64,000 nt of DNA from Meridianimaribacter flavus (GCF_004366715.1 NZ_SOQZ01000005.1:176896-240895), one strand, 5' to 3'; counted from the first letter of the stretch, positions 39,201 through 46,887 are shown. Translations and numbers: made by a program. The notes: generated by a model from the sequence alone, not told the origin.

Positions 39201-40424
39201 GATGTAGTTGCAAGAAACGGGTGGCTTACTGTATTCCCAGAGTTTAACCAACAGTATATGGCTACTACCAATAAAATATTGGATTTAGCAGCCAATATGG
39301 AACCTATTAATGATTTAAAAATTGACTTTACTGGAAGTAGGACTTACTCTGAAAGTATGACTGAGAATTTTAGAGTTGAAGATTTAGATAATGATGGAGA
39401 GTTAGACTATAATTCATTAATTCAAAATTCATATGGTAACTTTAATATTTCTACAGCATTAATTAAAACAGCGTTTAGTAAGAGTGACGAAAATCAATCA
39501 GAAGCTTTTGATAATTTTAGAGAAAACAGACTTGTAATAGCTAATAGATTGGCGAGAAACTTTTATGGTAACTCAACTTATGATGTAGATGATGAAGGTT
39601 ATCCATTAGGATTTGGTAAAAATAGTCAAGCTGTATTATTACCAGCATTCTTATCGGCATATCAAGGTACTAATCCTGATAATATTAAACTAGGAGCGTT
39701 TAGAGATGTTCCAATTCCAAACTGGCAGTTAAAGTATACAGGTTTCATGAAGTTTAACTGGTTTAAAAAGCGCTTTAAACGTTTTTCTGTAACGCATGGT
39801 TATAGGTCTAGTTATACAATCAATCAGTTTAGAACTAACCTAGACTATCAAGCTGCTGACCCAACTATGGATTATACAAACCAAGATCCAAATGTGTTAG
39901 ACCAATCAGGAAACTTCAAGAATAGAACAGTATTTAGTAATATAAACCTAGAAGAGCAATTCAGTCCATTAGTAAGAGTGGATTTTGAAATGAAAAACTC
40001 AATAAAAATTCTAGCCGAAATTAAAAAAGACAGAGTACTGTCATTAAGTTTTGATAACAATCTACTTACTGAAATTCAAGGTAAAGAATACATTATTGGT
40101 TTAGGATATAGAATAAAAGATGTTAGAATACGCTCTAAACTTGCAGGACCAAAACAAATTATTAAAAGTGATTTAAATATGTCGGCAGATATCTCAATAA
40201 GAGATAATAAAACCATAATTAGATATTTAGACTTAGATAATAATCAAATTACTTCAGGTCAAACCATATTAGGGTTTAAGTACAATGCAGATTATGCGTT
40301 TAGTAAAAACCTAACAGGAATATTCTATTTTGATTATACGTTTTCTGAGTATGCTATTTCTACAGCATTTCCACAAACCACAATACGATCTGGTATTACT
40401 CTAAGGTATAATTTTGGTAACTAG
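33201..40424 (+). CDS. sprA: SprA, type IX secretion system outer-membrane translocon
   Basis: This 2407-residue protein is of the size expected for SprA/Sov, the giant barrel through which T9SS substrates cross the outer membrane. The N-terminus MRTTNYTFKPTLLQYLLFSL continues to a signal peptide cleaved after STFAFS. The start codon is TTG: in frame, TGA at 33159-33161 lies upstream, and no ATG lies between it and 33201. The body is rich in beta-strand patterns and includes VPQGSVEMDLGVLF, YVDDFEGTQGAIDL and AFLSAYQGTNPDNIKLGAF, which are typical SprA segments. The C-terminus ends in an aromatic barrel strand (ITLRYNFGN). It is needed for secretion of gliding adhesins such as the product encoded at 61678. 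Confidence 0.95.
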   Translation: MRTTNYTFKPTLLQYLLFSLAMLCSTFAFSQEDAEESDTTKTGYALGNIKMPNPNSIVSKYTYDPLTDRYIYTEKVGDFNINYPIILTPAEYQRLVIQEQLRNYYKQKIDAAEGKKEGTEEEQKNLLPEFYVDSGFFETIFGGNTIEVVPQGSVEMDLGVLFTKQDNPSFSPRNRSNFTFDFDQRISLSLLGKVGTRLQVTANYDTESTFDFQNLIKLEYTPTEDDIVRKIEVGNVSMPLNSSLITGAQSLFGVKTELQFGKTRVTAVFSEQKSQSQSVVAQGGGTLEEFSFFARDYDENRHFFLSQYFRETYDASMMRYPYINNNIQITRIEVWVTNRSNQTDNVRNIAAFQDLGESEIVGSGVNILNPGALPDNSNNGFDPTNIGGAGSNLNDLVRDITTVEQGINIPANEGFDFGKLENARKLEEGYDYTLNTQLGYISLNQRLLNDEVLAVAFQYTVGGQVYQVGEFANDGVEATGVTTDTGSGNQVVSNNSLVLKMLKSAITSVEEPIWDLMMKNVYDTGAFQLSQEDFKLNIFYTEASPVNYILPVEGTAFPLYDNNTTDPTDDSVINETPLIRLFHLDRLNYNNDPQLHGDGFFDFVEGQTVLMQNGKIIFTKVEPFGKYLFDVLDDPSNPGDYDADIYTNANQEKYVYDILYKKTKTAALDEIEKNKFQIKGSYKSSGGDGIPLGAFNVPRGSVVVTAGGRTLVEGIDYTVNYQLGRVQILDEALKASNTPINVSVENNAVFGQQTRRFAGVNVEHQFNENFVLGATFLNLSERPITQKANYNTEPINNTIFGFNGNYSTEVPFFTRLVNKLPNIDTDVPSNLSVRGEFAYLAPGAPKGTDFNNEATAYVDDFEGTQGAIDLLSPQSWFLSSRPRTVNGAAENDPINAPGLENGFDRAFLNWYTIDPIFYSSQRPSGISDDDVSNLYSRRVFIDEVFPQVDIVQGQSTIINTLDLRYYPTERGPYNFDPSTSDGTIDNPTQAWAGITRQITSTDFEQANVEYIEFWVQDPFLDNENSTGGKLYFNLGNISEDILKDGKKQYENGLPENGDVSALLNSGTDWAVPQNQSLIYTFSTLGQERTNQDVGYDGFDDAEEAQQFPAFAGLEDPSNDNYTYFLNTSGDIFERYKKYNGTQGNSPETFTETNRGSTTQPDVEDINRDNTMNTIDSYYEYEIDITPASLVATNEQINDIKTRDVVLPNGDTREVKWYQFRIPISEPTSAVGGITDIRSVRFARMYLNGFNETTTLRFATLDLVRSDWRRYTLDLDNDSNNNSANPEFSVGIVGLQENEGNYVLPPGVELEQLNNNNNIIRQNEQSLVLNICNLEPTDSKGVFKNINVDMRQYKKLRMFMHAQDGESGTLDDEELVGFIRMGNDLTQNFYQIEVPLKVSTGSVSATDVWPEENEINIQLSVLQEIKSRGISAQTLSNLDPTFYDVINGELSVDPVTEFSPHTLGQQRVAIKGNPNFGDIRVLMVGVKNINPNEDVCGEVWVNELRLSDLENEGGWAAIASVDTNFADFANISATGRQSTSGFGSVEQRPNERSREDVQQYDVVTNVQLGQLLPKKWGIQIPFNYAQSEELITPKYDQYYNDLTLESRIDAAETEEEREQIRVQSENYTKRKSINFIGVKKQRSTEAKPHFYDVENLTFNYSYNKVEHRDFEIERSLDQNIRAGVNYNYSFTPKPIEPFKKNDSLFRGKYWKILKDFNFNVLPTTFSVNTDIIRQFNKQKFRDVELGGDNIGIEELFRRNYTFNFQYAINYNITNGLNLNFSAANKNIVRNYFIDDQINGSQDPTLDVWDGFFDLGDPNIQAQDLQINYDIPLYKIPTFSFLKATYSYTANFQWQKGSDLNTDFEYTDDNDVTRTYNLGNSVQNANTHSINSTLNMENLYRYVGLVKKPTRTRARTRATPAAIGKDGKPAQNQRNNSSTSKAGAGTKILNAGIDLLTSIKRIQINYTENNGTFLPGYLRTPGFVGTLKPTFGYTFGSQRDIRDVVARNGWLTVFPEFNQQYMATTNKILDLAANMEPINDLKIDFTGSRTYSESMTENFRVEDLDNDGELDYNSLIQNSYGNFNISTALIKTAFSKSDENQSEAFDNFRENRLVIANRLARNFYGNSTYDVDDEGYPLGFGKNSQAVLLPAFLSAYQGTNPDNIKLGAFRDVPIPNWQLKYTGFMKFNWFKKRFKRFSVTHGYRSSYTINQFRTNLDYQAADPTMDYTNQDPNVLDQSGNFKNRTVFSNINLEEQFSPLVRVDFEMKNSIKILAEIKKDRVLSLSFDNNLLTEIQGKEYIIGLGYRIKDVRIRSKLAGPKQIIKSDLNMSADISIRDNKTIIRYLDLDNNQITSGQTILGFKYNADYAFSKNLTGIFYFDYTFSEYAISTAFPQTTIRSGITLRYNFGN

Positions 40425-40485
40425 ACATATAAAGGCTGTTAATAAAAAATAAGAGAAAACACCTGAAATTCTTTATTTAAAAAAT

Positions 40486-40493
40486 TACATTTG
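40486..40493 (+). promoter_or_regulatory. -7 element TACATTTG of gcvH
   Basis: TACATTTG matches TAnnTTTG and lies 24 bases before the gcvH ATG. No TTG lies at the usual -33 distance. No terminator is visible between sprA and this element. Confidence 0.5.
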
Positions 40494-40517
40494 CTGTAAT
40501 TAATATTTTTATACAAG

Positions 40518-40898
40518 ATGAATATACCATCAGATTTAAAGTACACTAAAGACCACGAGTGGGTTAAAATTGAAGGGGATGTAGTAACTGTAGGAATTAC
40601 AGACTTTGCTCAAGGCGAATTAGGAGATATTGTTTATGTTGAAGTTGAAACTTTAGACGAAACTCTAGAAGCCGAAGAAATTTTTGGAACAGTTGAAGCT
40701 GTAAAAACAGTTTCTGATTTGTTCTTACCTGTATCAGGAGAAATCATTGAATTTAATGAAGCTTTAGAAGACCAACCAGAAACAGTAAATACGGATCCTT
40801 ATGGAGACGGTTGGATGATAAAAGTAAAGTGTTCAGACGTTTCTCAATTCGATAATTTAATGTCTGCCGAAGATTATAAAACACTAATAGGTGCTTAA
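40518..40898 (+). CDS. gcvH: Glycine cleavage system H protein
   Basis: This 126-residue protein has normal length, with lipoyl-lysine Lys63 in [11 protein letters not shown] and the C-terminal [11 protein letters not shown]. It carries the aminomethyl group between the P, T and L proteins of the glycine cleavage system. None of these partners is nearby. The VanZ-like gene overlaps its last eight bases. Confidence 0.96.
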   Translation: MNIPSDLKYTKDHEWVKIEGDVVTVGITDFAQGELGDIVYVEVETLDETLEAEEIFGTVEAVKTVSDLFLPVSGEIIEFNEALEDQPETVNTDPYGDGWMIKVKCSDVSQFDNLMSAEDYKTLIGA

Positions 40899-41253
40899 AA
40901 AATTCGCATTAATTTTATTTGGCGGTTACGTTATAGCTTTAACAATACTTAGCCTTATAAATGTTAATGGATTACCAAGCTTAGGCTCATCAATGGATGA
41001 TAAGTTTTATCACATCGCAGCCTATGTTGTGTTTACCTTACTTTGTTTTAATTACCTACGCACATTAAGCCTTAACTATAAAATAGGTGTAACAATTGCT
41101 GTGGGAGTAATTTATGGCATTATAATTGAGGTATTACAAAATACAATTACAACTTTAAGAACATTAGATTTTTATGATGTAGCAGCCAATGCAATTGGTA
41201 TCCTAATAGGAGTAGTCATTATAAAGTCTAGTAAAAGCTTAAAGTTAAAATAA
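40891..41253 (+). CDS. VanZ-like family membrane protein
   Basis: This 120-residue protein starts with GTG at 40891, which overlaps the gcvH stop by eight bases. It has four hydrophobic helices (about 4-22, 38-57, 66-85 and 98-115) with the VanZ-like motifs [15 protein letters not shown] and YGIIIEVLQ and an acidic [15 protein letters not shown]. VanZ-like proteins have diverse and mostly undefined envelope roles. Here the gene is translationally coupled to gcvH. Confidence 0.85.
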   Translation: MLKKFALILFGGYVIALTILSLINVNGLPSLGSSMDDKFYHIAAYVVFTLLCFNYLRTLSLNYKIGVTIAVGVIYGIIIEVLQNTITTLRTLDFYDVAANAIGILIGVVIIKSSKSLKLK

Positions 41254-41262
41254 AAAAATCAC

Positions 41263-41294
41263 TTGCTTTTTTAACAATTAATTGGTTATTTTAG
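41263..41294 (+). promoter_or_regulatory. Near-consensus promoter of the first tonB gene
   Basis: TTG at 41263-41265, a 21-base spacer, then TATTTTAG at 41287-41294, which differs from TAnnTTTG at one position. The ATG follows 24 bases later. Confidence 0.45.
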
Positions 41295-41318
41295 CAATCC
41301 TTTTAAACCTTTTAAGAT

Positions 41319-42041
41319 ATGGAACCTAAAAAGAGTACTAAAGCAGATGTAAGTAGAAATAGTTCAATCTATTTCGCTGTAGGTCTTGCTTTAATGTTAT
41401 TGTTTGCTAATGTGGCAATTAACTATAAAACATATGATAAGTCTGATATTGATATAGGTCAATTAAACTTAGATGAAGAATTAGAAGAAGAAATTCCAAT
41501 TACTGAACAAATACAAACCCCACCACCACCACCACCACCACCTGCAGCTCCTGAAGAGATTGAGATTGTAGAAGATGAAGAAGAAGTTGAGGAAACTGTA
41601 ATTGAATCTACTGAAACTGATCAAGAAGAAGAAATCGTTGAAGTAGAAGAAGTAGAGGTTGAAGAAGTAGAAGAAGACATCGAGGTTCCGTTTGCTGTTA
41701 TTGAAAACGTACCAGTTTTTCCTGGTTGTGAAAACGAAAGTGGAAACAATGCTAAAAAGCAATGTATGTCTGAAAAAATCAGCAAGTTTGTAAACAAGAA
41801 ATTCAACACTGACTTAGCTGGAGAATTAGGTTTATCAGGAAGACAACGTATTAACGTAATTTTCAAGATTGATAAAAGTGGAAACATTACTAACATTATG
41901 GCTAGAGCTCCACATCCAGGATTGGAAAAAGAAGCTAAGCGTGTAATTGGATTGCTTCCTAAAATGAAACCAGGTAAGCAAAGAGGGAAAGCAGTAACAG
42001 TTCCATATTCGTTACCAATCTTATTCCAAGTACAAGACTAA
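41319..42041 (+). CDS. Energy transducer TonB, FPGCE type with acidic linker
   Basis: This 240-residue protein has one N-terminal membrane helix (about 16-36), then an eight-proline run (near 70) and a highly acidic Glu/Val-rich linker (about 78-125, for example EEEIVEVEEVEVEEVEEDIE) in place of the Lys-Pro linker of classical TonB. The periplasmic TonB-C domain begins VPVFPGCENES and includes GLSGRQRINVIFKIDKSG. Two cysteines 12 residues apart (PGCE and KKQC) could form a disulfide. It should couple the inner-membrane proton gradient to SusC/TonB-dependent receptors. ExbB/ExbD are not in this window. Confidence 0.9.
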   Translation: MEPKKSTKADVSRNSSIYFAVGLALMLLFANVAINYKTYDKSDIDIGQLNLDEELEEEIPITEQIQTPPPPPPPPAAPEEIEIVEDEEEVEETVIESTETDQEEEIVEVEEVEVEEVEEDIEVPFAVIENVPVFPGCENESGNNAKKQCMSEKISKFVNKKFNTDLAGELGLSGRQRINVIFKIDKSGNITNIMARAPHPGLEKEAKRVIGLLPKMKPGKQRGKAVTVPYSLPILFQVQD

Positions 42042-42063
42042 AAAACAGTTTTAATATAGATTT

Positions 42064-42099
42064 AAAAATCCCGTTCAAATTAATGAGCGGGATTTTTGT
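42064..42099 (+). terminator. Intrinsic terminator after the first tonB gene
   Basis: AAAAATCCCGTTCA (42064-42077) pairs with TGAGCGGGATTTTT (42084-42097, one G-T) around a six-base loop, followed by GTTTTT. It separates the two tonB paralogues into different transcripts. Confidence 0.85.
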
Positions 42100-42156
42100 T
42101 TTTGGTATGCTTATTGTGTTTTTATCATAATATTAACATTTTAAATTTAAAGTATT

Positions 42157-42951
42157 ATGAAAAATTTTAACGAAACACACAGTAATGCTGGTCAGAGCAC
42201 TACCAATGTGAAAAAACCACAAAAGCATGATGCAAATTTACAAAAAAATTCAGCCTTGTATTTTCAGGTTGGACTCATTCTTTGTTTGCTGGGAACTTAC
42301 CTGCTTTTTGAAATGAACTTTGCAACACATGTTCCAAAAATTGATCAAGCTTTAGTGGCAATTGATGATGAAACCGAAATTATTGTCCCAGAGTTTAAAA
42401 TCTATGAAGAACAAGCGCCAAAAGAAGAGGTCAAACAAAAACAGAGAAGGATTGTAGATAAAGAACCTACAATCGTTGAAGACGACTTCAACGAAAAACA
42501 GGTGACCGAAACTATAATTACTGAACCTGTAGCAACATCAACTCCTGTTGATCCTGGAGATATAGTAATTGATAAGGTTGTTGAAGATATTCCTGTGCCT
42601 TTTTTCAGAATAGAAAAAGCACCAATTTATCCTGGTTGTGAAAATGAAACAACCAATGAAGCACGTAAAAGATGTATGTCAGAGAAAATTACCAGATTGG
42701 TAAATAAAAAATTCTCTACAAGCATAGCTTCAGAATTAGGGCTGAGTGGTGTTCAAAAAATTTATGTTGAGTTTAAGGTGGATAAATCTGGTAAGGTTTC
42801 AGATATTAAAACTAGAGCACCACACAAAGGACTTGAAAAAGAAGCTGAGCGTGTGGTGAAAAAAATCCCAGAAATGACTCCAGGTATGCAAAGAGAAAAT
42901 CCTGTTGAGGTAATCTATACCTTCCCAATCATTTTTCAAGTGATGGATTAG
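42157..42951 (+). CDS. Second TonB-family energy transducer, paralogue of the previous gene
   Basis: This 264-residue protein has a membrane helix at about 31-50, then a mixed-charge linker (EEVKQKQRRIVDKEPT and on to EPVATSTPVDPGD) that lacks the poly-Pro and Glu-repeat of the first copy. The C-terminal domain is strongly similar to it: APIYPGCENETTNEARKRC, LVNKKFSTSIASELGLSG and EVIYTFPIIFQVMD. The two conserved cysteines are kept. The pair probably arose by tandem duplication with divergence of the linker, which may adapt each to different receptors or partner complexes. Confidence 0.88.
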   Translation: MKNFNETHSNAGQSTTNVKKPQKHDANLQKNSALYFQVGLILCLLGTYLLFEMNFATHVPKIDQALVAIDDETEIIVPEFKIYEEQAPKEEVKQKQRRIVDKEPTIVEDDFNEKQVTETIITEPVATSTPVDPGDIVIDKVVEDIPVPFFRIEKAPIYPGCENETTNEARKRCMSEKITRLVNKKFSTSIASELGLSGVQKIYVEFKVDKSGKVSDIKTRAPHKGLEKEAERVVKKIPEMTPGMQRENPVEVIYTFPIIFQVMD

Positions 42952-42977
42952 TAAACCTTAAAATTTATTAATGTATC

Positions 42978-43008
42978 AACCGTTATCATTTACTGATAGC
43001 GGTTTTTT
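42978..43008 (+). terminator. Intrinsic terminator after the second tonB gene
   Basis: AACCGTTATCA (42978-42988) pairs with TGATAGCGGTT (42994-43004, one G-T) around a five-base loop, followed by a T-run. Confidence 0.85.
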
Positions 43009-43056
43009 AATTATAAATGAATTTCAGTTTTATACCTTTATCAAGAAATTCTTTTA

Positions 43057-43088
43057 TTGTCCGCATTTTGAAAAAAATAGTATCTTTC
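43057..43088 (+). promoter_or_regulatory. Promoter of the RemB-like gene (TTG-N21-TATCTTTC)
   Basis: TTG at 43057-43059 with a 21-base spacer to TATCTTTC at 43081-43088, one mismatch from TAnnTTTG. The ATG at 43116 lies 27 bases downstream. Confidence 0.5.
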
Positions 43089-43115
43089 GCCTAATAAAAA
43101 GGTAGTTACCATCTT

Positions 43116-45230
43116 ATGAAACAACTCTTCTTGTTTATTTTCGTTTTAACACAATCCATAGTATTTTCTCAAACTAGCGATACTTACGAAAAATCACCTG
43201 TTTTTCCAGGTTGCGAATCTCAACCAATAGAGAATTTAAAATCTTGTTTTAATAATAAAATAAACACCCATATTTTTAATACTCTAAAAGTACCACAAGT
43301 AGCTATTGATGATGAGTACAAAGGTGATGCAAAAGTGTTGTTTGAAGTAGATAAAGAAGGAACAATACATGTGCTTTATGTAGATGCAGTTTATGATGAA
43401 TTAAAGGATGAGGTAAAGCGTGTTTTTAATGAACTACCAAAGACAACTCCTGGGACTTACAATGGCAATCCAACCTATTATCAATATTCTTTGGCTATAA
43501 AAATACCTTTGGTAAATCCTCAAGAGGTTACTCCGCAAACAGCTAAAGAAACTATAGTTGATGTTAAAAAAACGGTCGATTTAAATGAGGTTGTATCTAA
43601 TGAGTACGATAGCATTAATGATAACATTGTAAAGTATCAAAAGTTAGAGTATAAGAGTCAGCTTAACATTCCATTTACGCATACCTATTATGCAAGGTTT
43701 GATAGAGAAATGAATGAGCTTGGTACCAATAGTCATACTGCAGCAAAACCGTTTATGTTTGATGAGGTTTCAAAGTATTATGATTTTGAAGCTGAAAAAG
43801 AAGCTTTAGTAAAAGACTCTGAAAGTTGGTGGGCAAGAAAACTGTGGAATGAGCACTTAGTACAAGTTCAAGGAGAAGATTATTGGTTTACCATTGATCC
43901 GGTTTTTGACCTTCAGGTAGGTAAAGATACTGATGCCGATTTTAGCACAACATATAATAATACTAGAGGATTTTATATTCAAGGAGGATTAGGGAAAAAA
44001 TTCAACTTCTCAGCATCAGTTTATGAAAGTCAAGGTCGATTTGCTCAATATTTTAATGAGTATTCTGAAAGTTTAAAAGCCTTTGGTCCAGATCCTGCTA
44101 TAATCCCTGGTCGTGGTATTGCAAAACGGTTTAAAACCGATTCTTACGATTATCCAGTAGCTGAAGCATATTTATCATATTCACCAGCAAATTTTATCAA
44201 TGTACAATTTGGTCATGGTAAAAATTTCATAGGTGATGGTTACAGGTCTTTGTTGCAAAGTGATGTAACTAGTCCATACCCTTTTTTAAAATTAAACACC
44301 AAATTCTGGAAAATAAAATACACCAATACTTGGATGTGGTTAAAAGACGTACGAACCGAAGTAACCGAAGATGGTGCGTTTTTAACCAAGTATATGGCAA
44401 ACCATTACTTAAGCTGGAACGTGTCTAAACGACTTAATATTGGATTGTTTGAATCCGTTATGTGGGCAAAGACTGATAATAGAGCGTTTGATGTAAATTA
44501 CCTTAACCCAATAATATTTTTTAGAGCTATTGAGTTTGAAACAGGACAAGATGCTGGAAACGCTGTGGTTGGTGCATCTTTAAAGTATAAGTGGAACAAT
44601 AAAGTTAACCTTTACGGACAATTTATTTTAGATGAATTTTCTTTAAACGATATTAAAGGAGGCGAAAAAAGTTGGAAAAATAAATATGGCTATCAGTTAG
44701 GAGCAAAATACTATGATGCCTTTAAAGTTGATGATTTACTACTACAAATTGAATATAACAGGGTTAGACCTTATACCTATTCTCATAATACAGTAGCTTT
44801 AAATTATGGGCATAACAACCAGTCAATGGCACATCTTTGGGGAGCAAATTTTAGTGAGCTTATTTTAATAGGTCGTTATAATTACAAACGTTGGTTTGCT
44901 GATGCTAAACTTGTATTTGGTGTAAGAGGATTTGATATTAATGATGGTACAGACAACTTTAGCTATGGAGGCGATATTTACCGTAGTTATGAAGAGCGAC
45001 CTTTTGATACAGGAGTAGAGGTAGGACAAGGTATAAAAACCAATACATTTAATGCCGAATTACAAGGCGGTTATATTATAAATCCTGTAAGTAATCTTAA
45101 GCTATTCACTAATATAAGCTTTAGAAACTTTGACCCAAACGCTAATACAGCTGCATTGGTAAAAAGTAATACAACCTGGTTTAGTTTAGGGGTAAGAACC
45201 GATTTGTTTAATTGGTACTACGATTTTTAG
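43116..45230 (+). CDS. remB: RemB-like outer-membrane protein: N-terminal TonB-C-like domain fused to a beta-barrel
   Basis: This is a 704-residue protein with a signal peptide MKQLFLFIFVLTQSIVFSQ. Residues about 22-130 resemble the TonB C-terminal domain of the two preceding genes: SPVFPGCESQP, a second Cys 11 residues later, KVLFEVDKEGTI and a final YSLAIKIPL strand. From about 150 the protein looks like an outer-membrane barrel related to Wzi-type capsule assembly proteins, with alternating aromatic strands (YDFEAEKEALVKDSESWW, FGHGKNFIGDGYRSL) and a terminal NWYYDF. This architecture fits gliding motility protein RemB, needed for adhesin display in Flavobacterium; the name is from recognition and has not been verified by a search. 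Confidence 0.65.
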   Translation: MKQLFLFIFVLTQSIVFSQTSDTYEKSPVFPGCESQPIENLKSCFNNKINTHIFNTLKVPQVAIDDEYKGDAKVLFEVDKEGTIHVLYVDAVYDELKDEVKRVFNELPKTTPGTYNGNPTYYQYSLAIKIPLVNPQEVTPQTAKETIVDVKKTVDLNEVVSNEYDSINDNIVKYQKLEYKSQLNIPFTHTYYARFDREMNELGTNSHTAAKPFMFDEVSKYYDFEAEKEALVKDSESWWARKLWNEHLVQVQGEDYWFTIDPVFDLQVGKDTDADFSTTYNNTRGFYIQGGLGKKFNFSASVYESQGRFAQYFNEYSESLKAFGPDPAIIPGRGIAKRFKTDSYDYPVAEAYLSYSPANFINVQFGHGKNFIGDGYRSLLQSDVTSPYPFLKLNTKFWKIKYTNTWMWLKDVRTEVTEDGAFLTKYMANHYLSWNVSKRLNIGLFESVMWAKTDNRAFDVNYLNPIIFFRAIEFETGQDAGNAVVGASLKYKWNNKVNLYGQFILDEFSLNDIKGGEKSWKNKYGYQLGAKYYDAFKVDDLLLQIEYNRVRPYTYSHNTVALNYGHNNQSMAHLWGANFSELILIGRYNYKRWFADAKLVFGVRGFDINDGTDNFSYGGDIYRSYEERPFDTGVEVGQGIKTNTFNAELQGGYIINPVSNLKLFTNISFRNFDPNANTAALVKSNTTWFSLGVRTDLFNWYYDF

Positions 45231-45291
45231 TACTACTTTTTTACTTTTAAAATAGATTCAACAACAAAAACCGAATTACTTTCACTAAGCG

Positions 45292-45322
45292 TTGCCCATA
45301 AGTAATTTTCAAAGTATCTTTG
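45292..45322 (+). promoter_or_regulatory. Promoter of the ctaB-cox gene cluster (TTG-N20-TATCTTTG)
   Basis: TTG at 45292-45294, a 20-base spacer and TATCTTTG at 45315-45322 match the Bacteroidota consensus exactly. The predicted leader to the TTG start codon at 45356 is about 28 bases. Confidence 0.75.
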
Positions 45323-45355
45323 CAGTCGCAATAGCGAGCAACAAAACAATAGAGT

Positions 45356-46249
45356 TTGAGTACTAAAGTGTCTTCGGTTTCAACAGCATCAATAATTTCA
45401 GATTTTAAGGAAATTACCAAAATCAGGCTTTCTGTAAGTGTGGTGTTTTCTTCCATTGCTGGTTATTTGTTGGGAGCTCCAACTGTAGATGTTTACACAT
45501 TAATATTATTGGCTTTTGGAGGCTATTTTATGGTAGGTGCTTCTAATGCCTACAATCAAATTATTGAAAAAGATTTAGACGCTTTAATGGAGCGTACCAA
45601 AAACCGTCCAATTCCTGCCGGAAGAATGTCGGTAAGAACAGCATTTATAATTGCAGTTGCATTTACACTATTAGGAATAGCAACACTGTACGTTATTAAC
45701 CCAAGAACTGCAATGTATGGTGCAATTTCAATTTTTTTATACACGAGTGTTTACACACCATTAAAAACCAAAACGCCTTTAGCAGTTTTTGTTGGAGCCA
45801 TTCCAGGAGCCATTCCATTTATGTTGGGATGGGTTGCAGCTCGAAACGATTTTGGTATTGAACCAGGAACCTTATTTGCGGTACAGTTTTTTTGGCAATT
45901 TCCTCACTTTTGGGCTATTGGCTGGTTTCTGTTTGATGATTATAAAAAAGGAGGTTTTTTTATGCTTCCAACAGGAAAAAGAGATAAAGGAACAGCAGTA
46001 CAAATTATAATGTATACTGTTTGGACAATATTGGTTTCAATAATACCAGTATTTGGTTTTACAGGAGACTTAAAACTCTCTATTGTTGCAGCAATAATTG
46101 TGTTTTTATTAGGGCTTGTGATGTTGCGTTACGCATTAGTATTGTTTAAAGAACGAACAGCAAAAGCTGCTAAACAATTAATGTTGGCAAGTGTGTCTTA
46201 TATTACGTTGCTGCAAATAGTTTATGTTATAGATAAGTTTATTAGATAA
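45356..46249 (+). CDS. ctaB: Protoheme IX farnesyltransferase (heme O synthase)
   Basis: This 297-residue protein has seven to nine membrane helices. The prenyltransferase motif NAYNQIIEKDLDALMERT (NxxxD-type) and YTPLKTKTPLAVFVGAIPGA are diagnostic of CtaB/CyoE. The start is TTG at 45356: TAG lies in frame at 45350-45352 and the next in-frame ATG is about 60 codons inside the conserved region. It makes heme O, a precursor of heme A for the aa3 oxidase encoded at 23948-26833. Subunit III follows after three bases. Confidence 0.95.
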   Translation: MSTKVSSVSTASIISDFKEITKIRLSVSVVFSSIAGYLLGAPTVDVYTLILLAFGGYFMVGASNAYNQIIEKDLDALMERTKNRPIPAGRMSVRTAFIIAVAFTLLGIATLYVINPRTAMYGAISIFLYTSVYTPLKTKTPLAVFVGAIPGAIPFMLGWVAARNDFGIEPGTLFAVQFFWQFPHFWAIGWFLFDDYKKGGFFMLPTGKRDKGTAVQIIMYTVWTILVSIIPVFGFTGDLKLSIVAAIIVFLLGLVMLRYALVLFKERTAKAAKQLMLASVSYITLLQIVYVIDKFIR

Positions 46250-46252
46250 AAA

Positions 46253-46834
46253 ATGGATTTAACACAGGGAACGCTAGAGGAAAAAAATGAACGTGCAAAA
46301 AAAATGATGCTATGGTTTGGTATTGGCTCATTAATTATGTCTTTTGCAGGTTTAACAAGTGCTGTAGTTGTAAGTAGTAAGCGACCAGACTGGTTAAAAG
46401 ATTTTCAATTACCAGAAGCATTTGTAATAAGTACAGTAATTATTATTGTAAGCAGTATTACGTTTTATCTGGCTAAAAGAAGTTTAAAAGCTAACAACAG
46501 GCAAGCAACAACACTATGGTTGTTTGTAACATTTGCATTGGGTGTTGCTTTTATATGGAGTCAATTATTAGGGTTTCAACAAATAATAGATTTAGGTTAT
46601 AATTTTACAGGACCTACAAGTAATATTACCATGAGTTTTATTTATGTTATAGCATTTGCACATATAATGCATGTTGTGGCAGGTTTAATCTCAATAATGG
46701 TAGTAATTTTTAATCATTTAAGACAAAAGTATACAGCAACTAAAATGCTTGGTTTAGAGCTATCTGCAACATTTTGGCACTTTGTAGATATACTATGGCT
46801 GTTTTTGTTTTTGTTTTTATATTTATTTAGATAG
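46253..46834 (+). CDS. Cytochrome c oxidase subunit III, short form
   Basis: This 193-residue protein has five membrane helices and the subunit III features AFAHIMHVVAGLISIMVV and a C-terminal ATFWHFVDILWLFLFL. It carries the heme-copper oxidase subunit III fold without the first two helices of the seven-helix form. It stabilises subunit I. A second subunit III gene lies 136 bases downstream. Confidence 0.9.
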   Translation: MDLTQGTLEEKNERAKKMMLWFGIGSLIMSFAGLTSAVVVSSKRPDWLKDFQLPEAFVISTVIIIVSSITFYLAKRSLKANNRQATTLWLFVTFALGVAFIWSQLLGFQQIIDLGYNFTGPTSNITMSFIYVIAFAHIMHVVAGLISIMVVIFNHLRQKYTATKMLGLELSATFWHFVDILWLFLFLFLYLFR

Positions 46835-46887
46835 ACTATATTGCCTATCAAAAGGATAAAGTAACATCGCTTTTATATTTATTTAGA
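46815..46887 (+). repeat. 17-base direct repeat spanning the end of the first subunit III gene
   Basis: TTTTATATTTATTTAGA occurs at 46815-46831 (the last codons of the gene and its stop region) and again at 46871-46887 in the spacer. It looks like a small local duplication of the 3' end. Confidence 0.6.

Noticed and set aside
41481..41896. Minus-strand open frames opposite the first tonB gene
   Set aside because: They are the reverse of the Pro and Glu codon runs (Trp/Gly- and Ser/Thr-rich low complexity), with no independent promoter or domain.
45231..45291. Possible terminator after the RemB-like gene
   Set aside because: There is a T-rich stretch but no stem of useful length could be drawn by eye.
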